From Ornithorhynchus anatinus (Eukaryota > Chordata > Mammalia > Monotremata > Ornithorhynchidae): 64,000 bases of DNA. The stretch covers positions 32,199,428-32,263,427 of the forward strand of contig NC_041751.1 in assembly GCF_004115215.2 (NCBI RefSeq), read 5' to 3'. The notes below the pieces were generated by a model. It did no database searches. It was not told the origin of the DNA and saw only the letters and a list, made by a program, of their open reading frames with translations. The position numbers and the translations under genes were made by a program. Shown piece after piece: positions 21,600-33,129 of this stretch. Every line of letters begins with the position of its first letter. Positions within the stretch are counted from its first letter, which is position 1.

Positions 21600-22165
21600 A
21601 GCGTCCGAGTGAGATCCGGTGAGCGGTTTCAAAACTCTTTATTTCAGTCTACCAGACTGCACCTCTCTCCACCCGGCCGGGACCCGGAGAGTGTTTGGAA
21701 GACTTCCTCGTGCCAAATGGGTTTTCACTGGTGATTTGACGGACCTGCTTTTCAACCTAGTGAGAGGAATTAAGGGGAGAAGAAAGGGAAAGCCTAAAAA
21801 GGGTGAGGGTAAATGTGAGCCGAGGGACCAGTAGCAGCTAAGGAAGGGTTGGTACAGGAGGGCAGAGTGAGGTGGAAGGGCATACGGAGGAGGAGGTGGA
21901 GGTGGAGAATTGAGAGGAAGCGAGTGAGCATCTAGGGCTGCCAAGATGACGGCCAAGGATGGGAGCCACCAAATCAGTGGGGCAAGCCGGGAAAAGACGG
22001 GATTAAATCAACAGGAGTGGTCAGGGTTGGGCAAGGACCGGGAATGACGAGAAAAGGCAGAAGGGAGGAAGATGAGACATTTTCCTCTTAGGAAAATAGG
22101 GCCGAGTCGGACCGATGGCCGGGCGGGGAGGGTTGTGCCCTTTTCACTCCCCTTCGGCTCCCATC
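21600..22165. other. 5' flank of the OR pseudogene
   Basis: No repeat recognised; the first 50 bases match the flank of the twin gene. Confidence 0.4.
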
Positions 22166-22193
22166 AGTCGATCATCCGACCGATGCTATTTAT

Positions 22194-22730
22194 TGCGAAG
22201 CAGCGTGGCCTAGTGAAAAGAGGACAGGCTTGGGTCCTTAGTTCAAATCCTGGTGCTGCCAAATGCTTGCTGGGTGACGTTGGGCAAGTCGCTTTTTTAA
22301 TGGTTTTTGTTAAATGTTTACTCTGTGCCGGGCACTCTGCTAAGCACCAGGGTAGATATGTTAGTCAGGTCGGACACAGGCCACGTCCTGCCTGGGCCTC
22401 ACAGTCTTAATCCTCAATTTGCAGGTGAGGTGACTGAGGCACAGAGAAGTTAAGTGACTTGCTCGAGGTCACACAGTAGACAGATGACAGAGCAGGAATT
22501 AGGACCCAGGTCTCCTGACACCCAGACCCACGCTCTTTCCACTAGGTCAACCTGCTTCTCGACTTAACAGCTCCGTGCCTCAGTTTCCTCAACTGTGAAA
22601 TGAGGACTAATAGTTACTCCCTCCTAATTAGCCTGTCGGCCCCAGGTGGGACAGGGACTGTGTCCCACTCGACTAGCGTGTATCTACCCAGCACTTAGAA
22701 CACGTAGTAAATGCTTAGCAAATGCCGGAA
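22194..22730 (+). mobile_element. Mon-1 SINE split by an antisense Mon-1
   Basis: Outer sense copy 22194-22294 and 22556-22730; the inner copy lies between. Confidence 0.85.
22295..22555 (-). mobile_element. Mon-1 SINE nested in Mon-1
   Basis: TAATGGTTTTTGTTAAATG to CACTAGGTCAACCTGCTTC. Confidence 0.85.
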
Positions 22731-22734
22731 TGAT

Positions 22735-22842
22735 AATCTATGGAGCGCTTACTGTGTGCAGAGCATTGTGCTAAGCACTTGGGAGAGTTCAAGACAATAG
22801 AGTTGGTAGATGTAATCCCTGCCCACAATAAGCCTACCCTCT
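22735..22842 (-). mobile_element. L2 3' end, antisense
   Basis: TCTATGGAGCGCTTACTGTG to CCCACAATAAGCCTACC. Confidence 0.82.
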
Positions 22843-22994
22843 GAACGCCCCTTCCTCCCCATACCCTGTTTAGAAAACTAGCTGTCCTGCCAGCATTTCT
22901 GTGATAAGAAATTTGGGCCACGGATGGAATTGAGTCAAATCTCATCCAACTTTATCTGCTCCTGTCATCAATCGAAGATCTGCCCAGAGCTCTG

Positions 22995-23452
22995 AGGAAC
23001 TCAGTGCTTAGAACAGTACTCGACACGTAGTAAGCACTCAACACGTACCGCAGTTACTGCCGTCTCTGCACGCAGCGAAATAGCGCGACCTGAGCGACGG
23101 AGCATGATCCAGGGAGTCAGGGCATCCGAGTTCTAATCCCAGCTCTTCCACTTGACCGATAGAGCTGCAAAAGCACCACGGACCAGGAGAAAGAGCCCGG
23201 GCCCGCGAGTCAGAAGACATGAGTTCTAATCCCGGCTCTGCCGTTTGCCTGGGTGACCTTGGGCAAGTCACTGCTCTGAGTCACAGTCTCCTCGTCTGTG
23301 GAATGGGGGTTGAATTCCCAGTTCTGCTTCCTGCCTAGACAGCGATCCCCGTGAGGGATAGGGATTATGTCCCGGCTGCTTACATTGTGGCTGCTCCAGT
23401 GCTTAGTGCTTACTCCAAACACAGGAAGCGATTGACAATTACCACAGTTATT
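22995..23452 (+). mobile_element. Mon-1 remnants and one Mon-1 copy
   Basis: 3' end 22995-23058, 5' piece 23080-23158, fuller copy 23168-23452. Confidence 0.75.
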
Positions 23453-23619
23453 CCCGAGGAAATTTCGGGCCAAAGGAAACTCCTTTGTCCTTGGTGGCTG
23501 AAAAAGGTGAATCCCTGCCTTTAAGCACCCCCGCAAAGGATCGGGAGAGATTTAAATTCAGTATTCTGGTCCATCCCTCTTAATGTTTGAAAAAATTCTA
23601 TGTCATTATGTTTCAGGGG

Positions 23620-23797
23620 CCTGAAGCCGATCAGGTTGGACACGTTCCCTGTCCCACATGGGGCTCACTACCTTAATCCCCATTTTACAGACGAGGTAAC
23701 TGAGGCCCAGAGAAGTGAAATGACAGAGCTAGGATTAGAACCCAGGTCCTTCTGACTCCCAGGGCCGGGGTCTTTCCACCAAGCCACGCTGTTTCAC
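23620..23797 (-). mobile_element. Mon-1 SINE, antisense, 3' end missing
   Basis: Starts at AGCCGATCAGGTTGGACACG and ends CCAAGCCACGCTGTTTC. Confidence 0.82.
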
Positions 23798-24089
23798 TTG
23801 ATCCAGAGCCTCCCTCATTCCGACGACCCGAAAGATCACTTCCTCTGAACGGTGAGGGGCAAACATGTCGTGCACTACAACAGGACGGGGTTCGTGAATG
23901 GGTACGTCTACGCTCCGAGCTCTTTACTCCAGGCCTCTTCCAGAGGACATCTCAAGCATCTATCAGAATCCAAAGTGCAGTCATTAACAGGCAACATGGC
24001 CTAGAGGAAAGAGCCTGGATCCGGAAGAAAGTTCTTTATCGTCTGAGGTTTAGCCATGGATAAATGAGTTGAAAAACCTTCCAGTGATC

Positions 24090-24375
24090 ACTTTTTTTTG
24101 AGTATCTGCTAAGGGCTCATGGTGTGTTAAGCACCGACCCAAGCACTGGGGTAGATACGAGTCGATCAGGTCGGACACAGTCCTCGTCCCACATGGGGTT
24201 CACAGTCCAAGCGGGAGGGAGTACGGGTATCGAATCCCCATTTCACAGATGAGGCCCAGAGAAGTGCAGTGACTTTCCCAAGTTCACACAGCAGGGAAGT
24301 AGCAAAGTCAGAATTAGAACCCGCGTCCTCAATCTCCCTGACCCGTATTCCTTTCACTAGACCACGCTGTTCCTC
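24090..24375 (-). mobile_element. Mon-1 SINE, antisense
   Basis: Ends CTTTCACTAGACCACGCTG. A sense Mon-1 stub precedes at 23990-24025. Confidence 0.82.
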
Positions 24376-24389
24376 ACAGAAAATACCGT

Positions 24390-25060
24390 GATTTTAACCT
24401 TTAAAATTAAAGGGACTGCAAGACGAACGCGCTTTCGTAAATCAAACAATGGCCAGCCCTTTTCTCCGATCGTACCTTTATTCTCTTTCCCGCCCATTGG
24501 TCACTGTGTCTTGGAAACCGTGTAACCTTCTGCCCTCTCCTTCGCCCATTGTCGGCTCTTCAAATCGCGACACTTTGAGCCATCAGCCTAGGAGAAAGAA
24601 ATCTGGGCTTCTGACCGATCGGTCAATGAGCGGTACTTACTGAGTGCTCGTGGTGCGCGGAGCACTGTACTGAGCACTTGGGAGAGTACAATACAGTGTC
24701 CGCGGCCCCGGCCCGATGGGCTCAGCCCCGAGCCTGGGACGTCTTTGACGGACCAGGGTCTCGGGGCTTAAATAGATGGTGGAGCGGTCAGGGAGAGATG
24801 TTGTCTCGTTGGATCTCTGCCCGGGGCCAATTCAGAAGCTCCAGCGTCCCATGAGAACGTCCGGGAGGAGGCGTCCCCAGGCTTCAATTAATCTCAGCGT
24901 TAAACGTCGGCTTACTCTCTCTGGAAGAACCAACTTGTGTTTCAGACGTCAGAGCTTTCCGGATCACGTCTCCGAGGATAAGCAGCCCGCCGGGCGCTTC
25001 CGAGACGCGGTCCCTGGTCTCCAGACTCTGGGGCCAAAACCTCAGGTCTGAGCGCGATTA
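24390..25060. repeat. Duplicated noncoding block, copy A (upstream of the OR pseudogene)
   Basis: Shares with 33880-34400 a scattered but collinear match: GCTCTTCAAA near the left edge, an antisense L2 end at the same place (24625-24700), then ACGTCTTTGACGG, CTCTGCCCGGGGCCAATTCA, GAGAACGTCCGGGAGGA and CTTCAATTAA. It sits about 3 kb 5' of the OR locus at 21565. Confidence 0.7.
24625..24700 (-). mobile_element. L2 3' end shared by both duplicated blocks
   Basis: GCGGTACTTACTGAGTGC to GAGAGTACAATACAG. Confidence 0.8.
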
Positions 25061-25209
25061 CGTCTTCCCGAATGCTGAAAGAAAGAACCGGGGCCTCTCC
25101 CTCTCACCTTCCCGTTGGACGTTAGAGTCCCCCGCTTCTAAAACACGTGATGGCCACCCAGCCAGATGGAAGGGGAGGGGAACTAGCTGGACACCCTCCA
25201 AGGAGATAT

Positions 25210-25640
25210 TGGATCAATCAATCAATCATATTGATTGAGCACCTACTATGTGCCGAGCAGTGACCGCGTGAGAGGACGACATTATAAAGCAGTGACCTCG
25301 TGAGAGGACGATATAACAATATAACAGATCCAATCCCTGGCCACAGCGAACTTACAGTCTAGAAGGGGAGGCAGACATTAATATAAATGAATCAATTGCA
25401 AATATGAACCTAAGTGCTATGGGACCGGGGAGAGGGGCTGAATTATGGGAGCAGATCAGGGGGACGCAGAAGGGAGAGGGAGAAGAGGAAATGAGGACTC
25501 GGTCAGGAAAGGCCTCTTGGAGGAGATGTGCTTTTAATAAGGTTTTGAAGCGAGGGAGAGTAATTGTCCGTAGGATTCGAGGAGGGAGGGCATTCCAGGC
25601 CAGAGGCAGGACGTGGGAGAGGGGTCAGAGGTGAGACGGA
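25210..25640 (-). mobile_element. L2 3' region with internal short duplication
   Basis: A segment with GTGAGAGGACGA is repeated about 35 bases apart near 25268 and 25303. Confidence 0.82.
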
Positions 25641-25774
25641 TGCGATCGAGGTACAGGAAGTAGTTTGGATCAAGTTCAAAAAGCCAATGGAAACCACAGT
25701 CACTAAGCTGGACGGAGAAAAGGAGCTTAAAGGGTTCCTCGTCTCCCATCTTCCCCACCCCCCACCCCAATTAA

Positions 25775-26205
25775 TAATAATTGGGATATTTATTAAGAGC
25801 TCACTATGTGCCCGGCACTGGGGTAAGATAGGAGATCACCAAATCAGACACAGTCCCCGCCCCACGCGGGGCTCACAGACTAAGTAGGCGGGAGACCAGG
25901 CCGTGAATCCCCATTTTACAGACGAAGAAACTGAGGTAATAACAACGTAGTATTTGTTAAGCGCTTACTACGTGCAAAGCGCTGTTCTAAACGCCGGGGG
26001 GATACAAGGTGATCAGGTTGATCCGCCTGGGGCTCACAGTTTTTAATCCCCATTTTCCAGATGAGGTAACGGAGGCGCAGGGAAGTGAAGTGACTTGCCC
26101 AAAGTCACAGAGCTGGCGAACGGCAGAGCTGGGATTCGAACCCACGACCCCTGACTGCCAAGCCCGGGCCCTTTCCACTGATCCAGGCTGGTTCTCTAGG
26201 TGCAG
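25775..26205 (-). mobile_element. Two antisense Mon-1 SINEs
   Basis: The first is cut at AGAAACTGAGG by the second (25938-26205). Confidence 0.85.
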
Positions 26206-26447
26206 CGGCCGAGGGGCGGCGCAGGGATTCAAACCCCGGGATTGCTCTAGTTGTAATTATGTTTCCATCTCTCCACCCCCCGCCGGAAGTGTGTAAGCTC
26301 CCTGTGGGCTAGGGAGGTGTTTTTGTACTTGTTTTGTTTTTGTACTTCCCCAGTGCTTAGCAAAGTGCCTGGTTCCAGAGGCTCTCAAGTAAACGCTCCT
26401 ACTACCGTGTAAAAAGCGGCAGCGATTCAGCCAGTCCTCTCTGGGTA

Positions 26448-26692
26448 TAATAATAACGTTGGTATTTGTTAAGCGCTTACTATGTTCTAAGCGCCGGGGT
26501 CCACACAGGGGAATCAGGATGTCCCACGTGGGGCCCACGGTCCTGATCTCCATTTTCCAGATGAGGTCACTGAGGCCCAGAGAAGTGAAGTGACTCGCCC
26601 ACAGTCACACAGCTGACGAGTGGCAGAGCCGGGATTCGAACTCATGACCCCGACTCCAAAGCCCGTGCTCTTTCCACTGAGCCACGCTGCCC
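26448..26692 (-). mobile_element. Mon-1 SINE, antisense
   Basis: AATAATAACGTTGGTATTTG to GAGCCACGCTG. Confidence 0.9.
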
Positions 26693-26734
26693 CCAGTAAG
26701 TGCTCATTAGAGACCGTGGATTGATGTATTCCTG

Positions 26735-27155
26735 TGTATGCCTGTAATTTATTTATTCATTCAGTCATTTATCTCTATTAATGTCTACGTCCCCCTCTAG
26801 ACCGTGACTCGTTGCGGACAGGAATGTGTCTCCTTGTTGTTATATTGGGATAATAATGTTGGTGTTTGTTAAGCGCTTACTATGTGCAGAGCACCGTTCT
26901 AAGCGCTGGGGGAGATACAGGGTCATCGGGTTGTCCCACGTGAGGCCCGCAGTTTATCCCCCTTTTACAGATGAGGTGACTGAGGCCCAGAGAAGTGAAG
27001 TGACTTGCCCGCAGTCACCCAGCTAAGTGGCAGAGCCGGGAGTCGAACCCATGACCTCCGACTCCGAAGTGACTCTTTCCACTGAGCCACGCTGCTTCTC
27101 TCCCCGGTGCTTTGCACCCGGCGAGCGCTCAGTAAATAGGACGGGATGAACTGAC
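26735..27155 (+). mobile_element. L2 3' end split by an antisense Mon-1
   Basis: L2 26735-26848 and 27101-27155; the Mon-1 occupies 26849-27100. Confidence 0.85.
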
Positions 27156-27385
27156 CGCACAGTCCTGCGCCCGCCGTTAGCCCCCGCGGACCGACTGACG
27201 GACCGGCCGACCGCTCCTTCGGAGGGATCCAGGGCATCGGCGGGAAGAAGGGTCCCCTCGCGGAGTCTGTTTCATTTCTCCCACCCAGGTGCTCTCCTTC
27301 GTCCGGCTCCGGAAAAGGCGGGCTGGACGGTTCAGGCCAGGCGAGACCTCCGCCGTCTGGTTTCTCACTGATACCCCCAGAAAGG

Positions 27386-27389
<4 letters not shown>

Positions 27390-27432
<43 letters not shown>
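27390..27432 (+). repeat. (GA)n microsatellite
   Basis: About 21 uninterrupted AG units. Confidence 0.97.
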
Positions 27433-27435
<3 letters not shown>

Positions 27436-27591
27436 CTGTGCCCGGTGGGGAGAGGTTGGCAGGGGGCAAAGAGGGGTGACAGCTGCCTAGGTGGGAGAAG
27501 AAGATGCTGGAGAGACGTGGCGCTGGAATTGTGGAAGAAGGCGAAACCTGGTGTTTCCCCCCAACGGGCACAGATTTTCTCAGCCTCCTGG

Positions 27592-28173
27592 GAGAAGCGG
27601 AGTAGCCCAGTGGATAGGGCGGGGGCCTGAGAGTCAGAAGGACCTGGGTTCTAATCCCGACTCTGCCACTTGCCCGCTGTTTGACCTTGGCCAAGTGACT
27701 TCACTTCTCCCCGCCTCATCTGTAAAATGGGGATCGAGGACGGGTACTACTTTCAGCCCGATTTGCTCGCGTTCACCCCAGCACTTAGTACAGTGCCTGG
27801 CACATAGTAAGCGCCTAACACATACCCCGGTCATTAGTATCATTACTCGGGGGAGTGGCGGGCAGGAGCCAACGGGGACAAGATTCCTGCCGCTTAAAGG
27901 AGCGGGGAAGAGGCACGGCCTGGTGGATAGAGAGCGGGCCCGGGAGTCAGAGGGACCTGGGTTCTAATCCCGGCTCCGCCACTTGTCCGCCGTCCGGCCA
28001 TGGGCAAGTCGCTTCACTTCTCTGTGCCTCCATTCCCTCACCTGCAAAATGGGGATTGAGGCCGTGAGCCCCACGTGGGACGTGGAATGTGTCCAGCCGG
28101 ATTAGACCGTATATACCCCGACACTTTGTACAGCGCTTAGCGCACAGTAAGTGCTTAATGAATACCATTAAAA
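27592..28173 (+). mobile_element. Two sense Mon-1 SINEs
   Basis: 27592-27846 and 27903-28173. Both have GTGGATAG in place of GTGGAAAG in the head, suggesting one subfamily. Confidence 0.88.
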
Positions 28174-28478
28174 AGGCGGGGAGAGTTCTCACACCCGCCC
28201 CACATCCTTGCCAAGGTAATATTGGATAGTAGATTTACACGTTCCCCCGGGGAGAAACTCGGAAGTGTGTTTGTATTAGTTTACCTCACGCATTCTCCCC
28301 TCCGTTTCCCAAAAGCCTCCTCTCTTGAAGCCCTCCAGGAGACCTGCACGACACGGAGACTCAAAAAATCTGATTTCGTAGGTTTTAGTTTTCGCCGTCA
28401 GTCGGTCGGTGATATTTAGCCCCCTGAACACGGGCTGTGTCGAAATAGTCCAATGGATGATCTTCAGTTCGTTCTTCG
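28174..28478. other. Stretch with no recognised feature
   Basis: No ORF or repeat that I can name. Confidence 0.4.
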
Positions 28479-28479
28479 G

Positions 28480-28612
28480 CGGATCGATCAGCAGTACGTA
28501 TTGAGTGCCTACTGTGTGAAGAGCACCGTACTAAGCACGCGGCAGCGTACGACAGCGTCAGTAGACACGTTCCCTGCCCGCAGGAGCTTACAGTCTCGAG
28601 GGGACGTGGAGG
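28480..28612 (-). mobile_element. L2 3' end, antisense
   Basis: GTACGTATTGAGTGCC to AGGAGCTTACAGTCTCG. Confidence 0.8.
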
Positions 28613-28732
28613 CGGCCTCAAATAGGAAAAGAAAATTCGATTTGAAATCCAGAAGAGCCAAAATACGTGGGAGAAGGTAGAAACAGAGTCATAGCCGTTC
28701 TGACTGGAAAGCATAAAACCCGCCGGGCTAAA

Positions 28733-29095
28733 GACCCCCTCTGGACCTTAAGCTCCTCACGGGTAAGGATCACGTCTATCAACTCTGTTGCGCTGTCCTG
28801 TCCTAAACCTTTAGTACGGTGCTTTGCACACTGGAAAGTGTCAGCTTCTCTTGGGCAAGAATCGTGTTGTATTGCACCAGATCTGTTGTATTTTACTTTC
28901 TCTAGACTATAAGTTCGTTGTGGGCGGGGAATGTGTGTTATATTGGTACACTGTACTCTCCCAAGCGCTTAGCACAGTACTCTGCACACAGTAAGCACTC
29001 AATAAATGCAGTGGACTGACTCTCTCGTGAGATAGCGCTCTCCCCACAGTAAGCGTTCCAACGGATAATTCCGACTGACCGATCGGTTGATTCAG
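28733..29095 (+). mobile_element. Three sense L2 3' ends
   Basis: 28733-28842, 28900-29012 and a short tail 29028-29090. Confidence 0.8.
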
Positions 29096-29185
29096 GAACA
29101 ACTACCGGTCTCTGTCGGAGCGGCCCACAGCCGCAGTCTGCTGAGCCCGAGCTGAGCGCGCTGGCTCCCTTCGGGGTTGGCTTTT

Positions 29186-30160
29186 TCACTGCAGAAAACT
29201 CTTCCCGCTCCACCGCAAGACGACGCACTTTCCCAACACCTTGGTCAGAGCCCCCGACACTTCCCTGTTCCTCAGGCTGTAGATGAGGGGGTTGAGGACG
29301 GGGGTGAGGAGCGTCCCAAACAGAGAGACGCCCTGGTTCCGGTCGGGGGAGTGGGAGGGGCCGGGGGTCATGTAGATGAAGATCCCCGGGCCGAAGTAGA
29401 GGGTGACCACGGTGAGGTGGGAGGAGCAGGTGGTCAGAGCCTTCCTCCGTCCCTCCCTGGAGTCCACGCGCAGGACGGAGAGGAAGATGAGGACGTAGGA
29501 CGCCACGATGAGGCTCACCGGGATGAGGAGGAAGGCGATGCCCGAAACCGACACCGCCATCTCGAACGCCGAGGTGTCCTTGCAGGCCAACTTCACCACG
29601 CTCGGCAGCTCGCAGAAGTACTGGCGGATCTCCCGGGAGCCACAGACGGGGAGAGTCGCCGCGTAGACGGTGAGGACCAGGGAAGACAGCGTCCCCCCGA
29701 TCCAGGACCCGCTGACCATCAGCAGGCAGACGCCGGGGCTCACGAGGACCGGGTAACGCAGGGGGTGACAGACGGCCACGTAGCGGTCGAAGGACATGAG
29801 GGTCAGCACGAGGCACTCGGCGATCCCTACGGTCAGGTACAAGAACATCTGAACTCCGCAGGCGACGCGCGAGATGGCTCTCTTCCCCGAGAAGAAGTCA
29901 GACGCGATCTTGGGGGTCGTGGTGGACGTCAAGGCCAAGTCCAGGAGGGACAGTTGGCTGAGCAGGAAGTACATGGGGACGTGGAGGCGGGAATCCACCC
30001 AAATCAGCAGGATCAAGACGGCGTTGGCCGTGAAGGCGGCTAGGTAGACCAGGAGGACGACGGAGACGAGGAAGCCGCGATGTTGGAATTCCGGGAAGAG
30101 TCCCACGAGAATGAAGCCTGTCATCCGCGTCTCGTTCTCCCTCCACATTTCTCCCTTCAT
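29186..30160 (-). CDS. Olfactory receptor, class II, family-2-like (intact)
   Basis: Intact 324-residue minus-strand OR. Two in-frame ATGs lie four codons apart (MKGEMWREN). The second, at 30148, aligns with the start of the twin locus at 21565 and is the more likely one, giving 320 residues. Landmarks: NET sequon, LHVPMYFLLSQLS, CGVQMFLYL in TM3, SFDRYVAVCHPLRYP, SYVLIF in TM5, KALTTCSSH, NPLIYSLRN, and all three extracellular-loop-2 cysteines. The usual FILLG near the N-terminus reads FILVG. A splice acceptor-like TTTTGCCCTCCAG lies just upstream, so the coding exon probably begins at 30169. This is the best candidate for a working receptor on the minus strand. Confidence 0.92.
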   Translation of the reverse strand: MKGEMWRENETRMTGFILVGLFPEFQHRGFLVSVVLLVYLAAFTANAVLILLIWVDSRLHVPMYFLLSQLSLLDLALTSTTTPKIASDFFSGKRAISRVACGVQMFLYLTVGIAECLVLTLMSFDRYVAVCHPLRYPVLVSPGVCLLMVSGSWIGGTLSSLVLTVYAATLPVCGSREIRQYFCELPSVVKLACKDTSAFEMAVSVSGIAFLLIPVSLIVASYVLIFLSVLRVDSREGRRKALTTCSSHLTVVTLYFGPGIFIYMTPGPSHSPDRNQGVSLFGTLLTPVLNPLIYSLRNREVSGALTKVLGKCVVLRWSGKSFLQ

Positions 30161-30214
30161 CCGTTCAGCCTGGAGGGCAAAACGATGTCCGCGTGAGCTC
30201 TGGTGAGTTGTTCC

Positions 30215-30472
30215 CAGATTTTATTTCCATTTATTTTATTTCTCCCTTCCATTTGGATCTGTTCCCTCTATCCGCCCCTCTCTCAGCCCCGCGGCACTTT
30301 TGAACATATCCATAATTTATTCCTTCCCATTAGTGTCCGTCTTCCCCGCCGGACTGTAAGGTCCTCGTGGGCAGGGACTGCGTCTACCAACTCTGTTACG
30401 GTGCACTCTCTCAAGTGCTTAGTACAGGGCTCTGCACGCGGTAAGCGCTCAATGAATGCGACTGTTTGATTT
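30215..30472 (+). mobile_element. L2 3' end
   Basis: Includes CCCTCTCTCAGCCCCGCGGC and tail CTCAATGAATGCGACTG. Confidence 0.85.
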
Positions 30473-30546
30473 TTCTGCCATACCCAAGTTGCTAGATAGA
30501 CACACCCCGGGCTCTGACAGGGTTCAGGCATCTTTTTACGGTTGGT

Positions 30547-31162
30547 GTAGCCTGGTGGAAAGAGCTCGGCCCTGGGAGTCAGAGGACCTGGGTTCTAATC
30601 CTGTCTCCACCACTTCCCTGCTGCGTGACCTAGGGGGAAGTCACTTCGCTTCGCTTCACCTCCGTTTCATCATCTGTAAAATGGGGATTCAATCCCCGCT
30701 CCCCCTCCTACTTGGACTGTGAACCCCACGTGGGACAGGGACCGTGTCAAATCTGATTTACTCGCCCCTACTCCAGTACTTAGTAGAGTGCTTGGCCCAT
30801 ACTAAGTGCTTAACAGACGCCACCGTTCTTATTCATTATAATTAGTAAATCGATTTTTTCTCTTGCTTTTTTTTTTTCCCACGGTACTCGTTGAAGACTT
30901 ACTTGGTGCCGAACAGTGAACTCAGAACTGCGGGAGATACGATAAAACCAGTTTGGACCCAGTCCCGGTCCCACATGGGCCTCGCTGTCTAAATAGGTTG
31001 GAATAGGATTGAATCCCCATTTTACAGATGAGGAAACCGAAGCCCAGAGACGCGAAGTGACTCGTACGAGGTCACGCGGCGGACGGATGGCAGACGCAGG
31101 ATTGGAACCTACGTCTTCTGACTCCCAGGCCCGTGCTCCTTCCACTAGGCCAGGCTGACTTC
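30547..31162. mobile_element. Sense Mon-1 followed by antisense Mon-1
   Basis: 30547-30835 sense; 30880-31162 antisense. Confidence 0.82.
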
Positions 31163-31261
31163 CTGTTTGACCTAAGGCTTAGAAACCACTTTGCTCAAAT
31201 CTAGTTCCCCTGCTGGTGCCTTTGCCTAAAGGAACGGTCACCCCCATACCGTAACAAGTAA

Positions 31262-31535
31262 AAATCGTGATATCCGTTAAATCTTACTACGTGTCGAACA
31301 CTGTACTAGGCACCGGGACAGATACAAGTAAATCAGGTTAGACGCCATCCCTATCTCGCATGGGGCTTCCAGTCCAAGTAGGAGGGCGAACGGGTTTTGA
31401 ATCCCCAGTTTCCAGGTGAGGAAATGGAGGCACCGAGAAGCGAAGCGACCTGCCCAAGGTCTCCCAGCGGAGAAGCGGCGGAGGAAGGATCGGTGCCCAG
31501 GACCTCGGGCTCTTTCCACCAGGCAGGGCTTCTTG
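31262..31535 (-). mobile_element. Mon-1 SINE, antisense
   Basis: GTGATATCCGTTAAATC to TTTCCACCAGGCAGGGC. Confidence 0.8.
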
Positions 31536-31737
31536 ACCAGATATTTCTTACTTGTCCGTATCCTCCCTCTTCCGCTTTGGGGTCCGACCCAAAAAGCGTA
31601 CCGTTAGGACTGCGTATCCAACGTCAGTTTACCCAAGTTTCAAGTGGGCGTGCAGAGTTGCTAACGCAATTCTAGCCTTCTGGCCGACCTAGGAGAATTG
31701 CATTTAATAAATTGCATTTAATAACCTATTTGAAACA

Positions 31738-32020
31738 GAAGTGGCCGAGACAAGGGAAAGGACCCCGGGCCCGGGAATCTGAAGACCTGGCTTCAAAACC
31801 CAGGTCGCCCCCTTGCCTTCTGTACGGGCGAGTTCCTTCGCTTCTCTGTGCCTCGGTTTCCTGGGATAAAATGGGGATTCAATCCCTCTTCCCCCTCCTA
31901 TTAGACTGTGATCCCCTTGTGGAACGGGGACTTGCGTCCGATCTGATTATATCGCATATGCTCCAGCCCTTAGCACAGCGCTTGACCCATAGTAAGTACT
32001 TAAGAAACTCCGCTACGGTC
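31738..32020 (+). mobile_element. Mon-1 SINE, sense
   Basis: AGAAGTGGCCGAGACAAGGG head to CTTAAGAAACTCCGC. Confidence 0.78.
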
Positions 32021-32179
32021 ATTATGTTTCTTTGTCCCTGCTGAGGAAAACCAGGGAGATTAACGCATCAACTCGAAGTTATGAAAAGGTCTTCCCGTTT
32101 TCTTTTTCTTTTCAAGAAACGCACGGGGGAAAAGCATCCCCCCGAACTCAGAAACCTTACGTCGCCATCATCCCCGATA

Positions 32180-32380
32180 GTAGTTATTGAGTGTTTTCTG
32201 TGTCCGGAGCACTGTATTAAGCGCTTAACATCTCAGAGGACCGCGAGCCTGTCCCACTTCAGTATCTGATCGATCGATCAATCCATCGGTGGTATTTATC
32301 GAGGACTTACTAAGTGCAAAATACTGTACTAAGCTCTGGGGCAAGGGCAATACAACGGTGGTTGGTAGACACGTTTCTTT
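32180..32380 (-). mobile_element. Two antisense L2 3' stubs
   Basis: 32182-32230 and 32275-32380, the second preceded by (GATC)n. Confidence 0.78.
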
Positions 32381-32696
32381 CCAACGGCGAGCCCATATAT
32401 TCACACGGCAGCTTCCCCTGTGCTAATTTCGGTGACGGGCAAAATATCACACACTCAACGAATACCCTAACTACTCTTATTATTAGTTTGCCACAATCCC
32501 TCTGGAAATGGAACAGGATTGTATGTTAGGAATATACAATCTTCCCGAGGTAAACTCGCACCCCCTCTGTCCACAGGAGAGAGAACCTGCTTCAGACCCC
32601 ACCGGGAAAAGAAATGCTTCATGATCCCAGGACTTCTAGGTCACAGTCCACCTACCGGTCGACTTCGACCGCATCCTAAACGCCCGTTAATTCAAT

Positions 32697-33093
32697 TTTA
32701 ATTTTGCGGTGTTTTTAAGTGCTTACTACGTACCAGGCACGGAACTGAGCGACGGGATAGACACGGGTTAGGTTGGACACAGTCCCTGTCCCAAATAGGG
32801 CTCAGTCTTAATCCCCATTTTTTAGAGGAGAAAACTGAGGCACAGAAAAGTGAAGTGACTTGCCCGTAGTCACACAGCAGACGTGTCAGAGCCGAGATTA
32901 GAACCCAGGTCTTTCTGACTCCCGGGGCTCAGGCTCCATCCACTAGACCACGCTGCTTCTCCACCCTACCTACGCATCCTACCTACCCTTCCAGCTCCTT
33001 TTCACGGAGAAACATCGTGGGGCTGGGATTAGAACCCAGATCCTCTGACTCCTAGGCCTGGGCTCTTTCTGCTAGACCACGATGATTCTCTGT
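32697..33093 (-). mobile_element. Antisense Mon-1 and Mon-1 head fragment
   Basis: 32697-32962 full; 33007-33093 only the head half. Confidence 0.82.
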
Positions 33094-33129
33094 GAAACGG
33101 AGCTGAAAGGGAAGGATGGATAGGTAGGG

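Noticed and set aside
29177-30043. Long plus-strand open frame over the intact OR
   Set aside because: It is the complement of the OR coding exon and translates to low-complexity Gly/Glu/Asp-rich sequence. The minus-strand frame has every OR motif.
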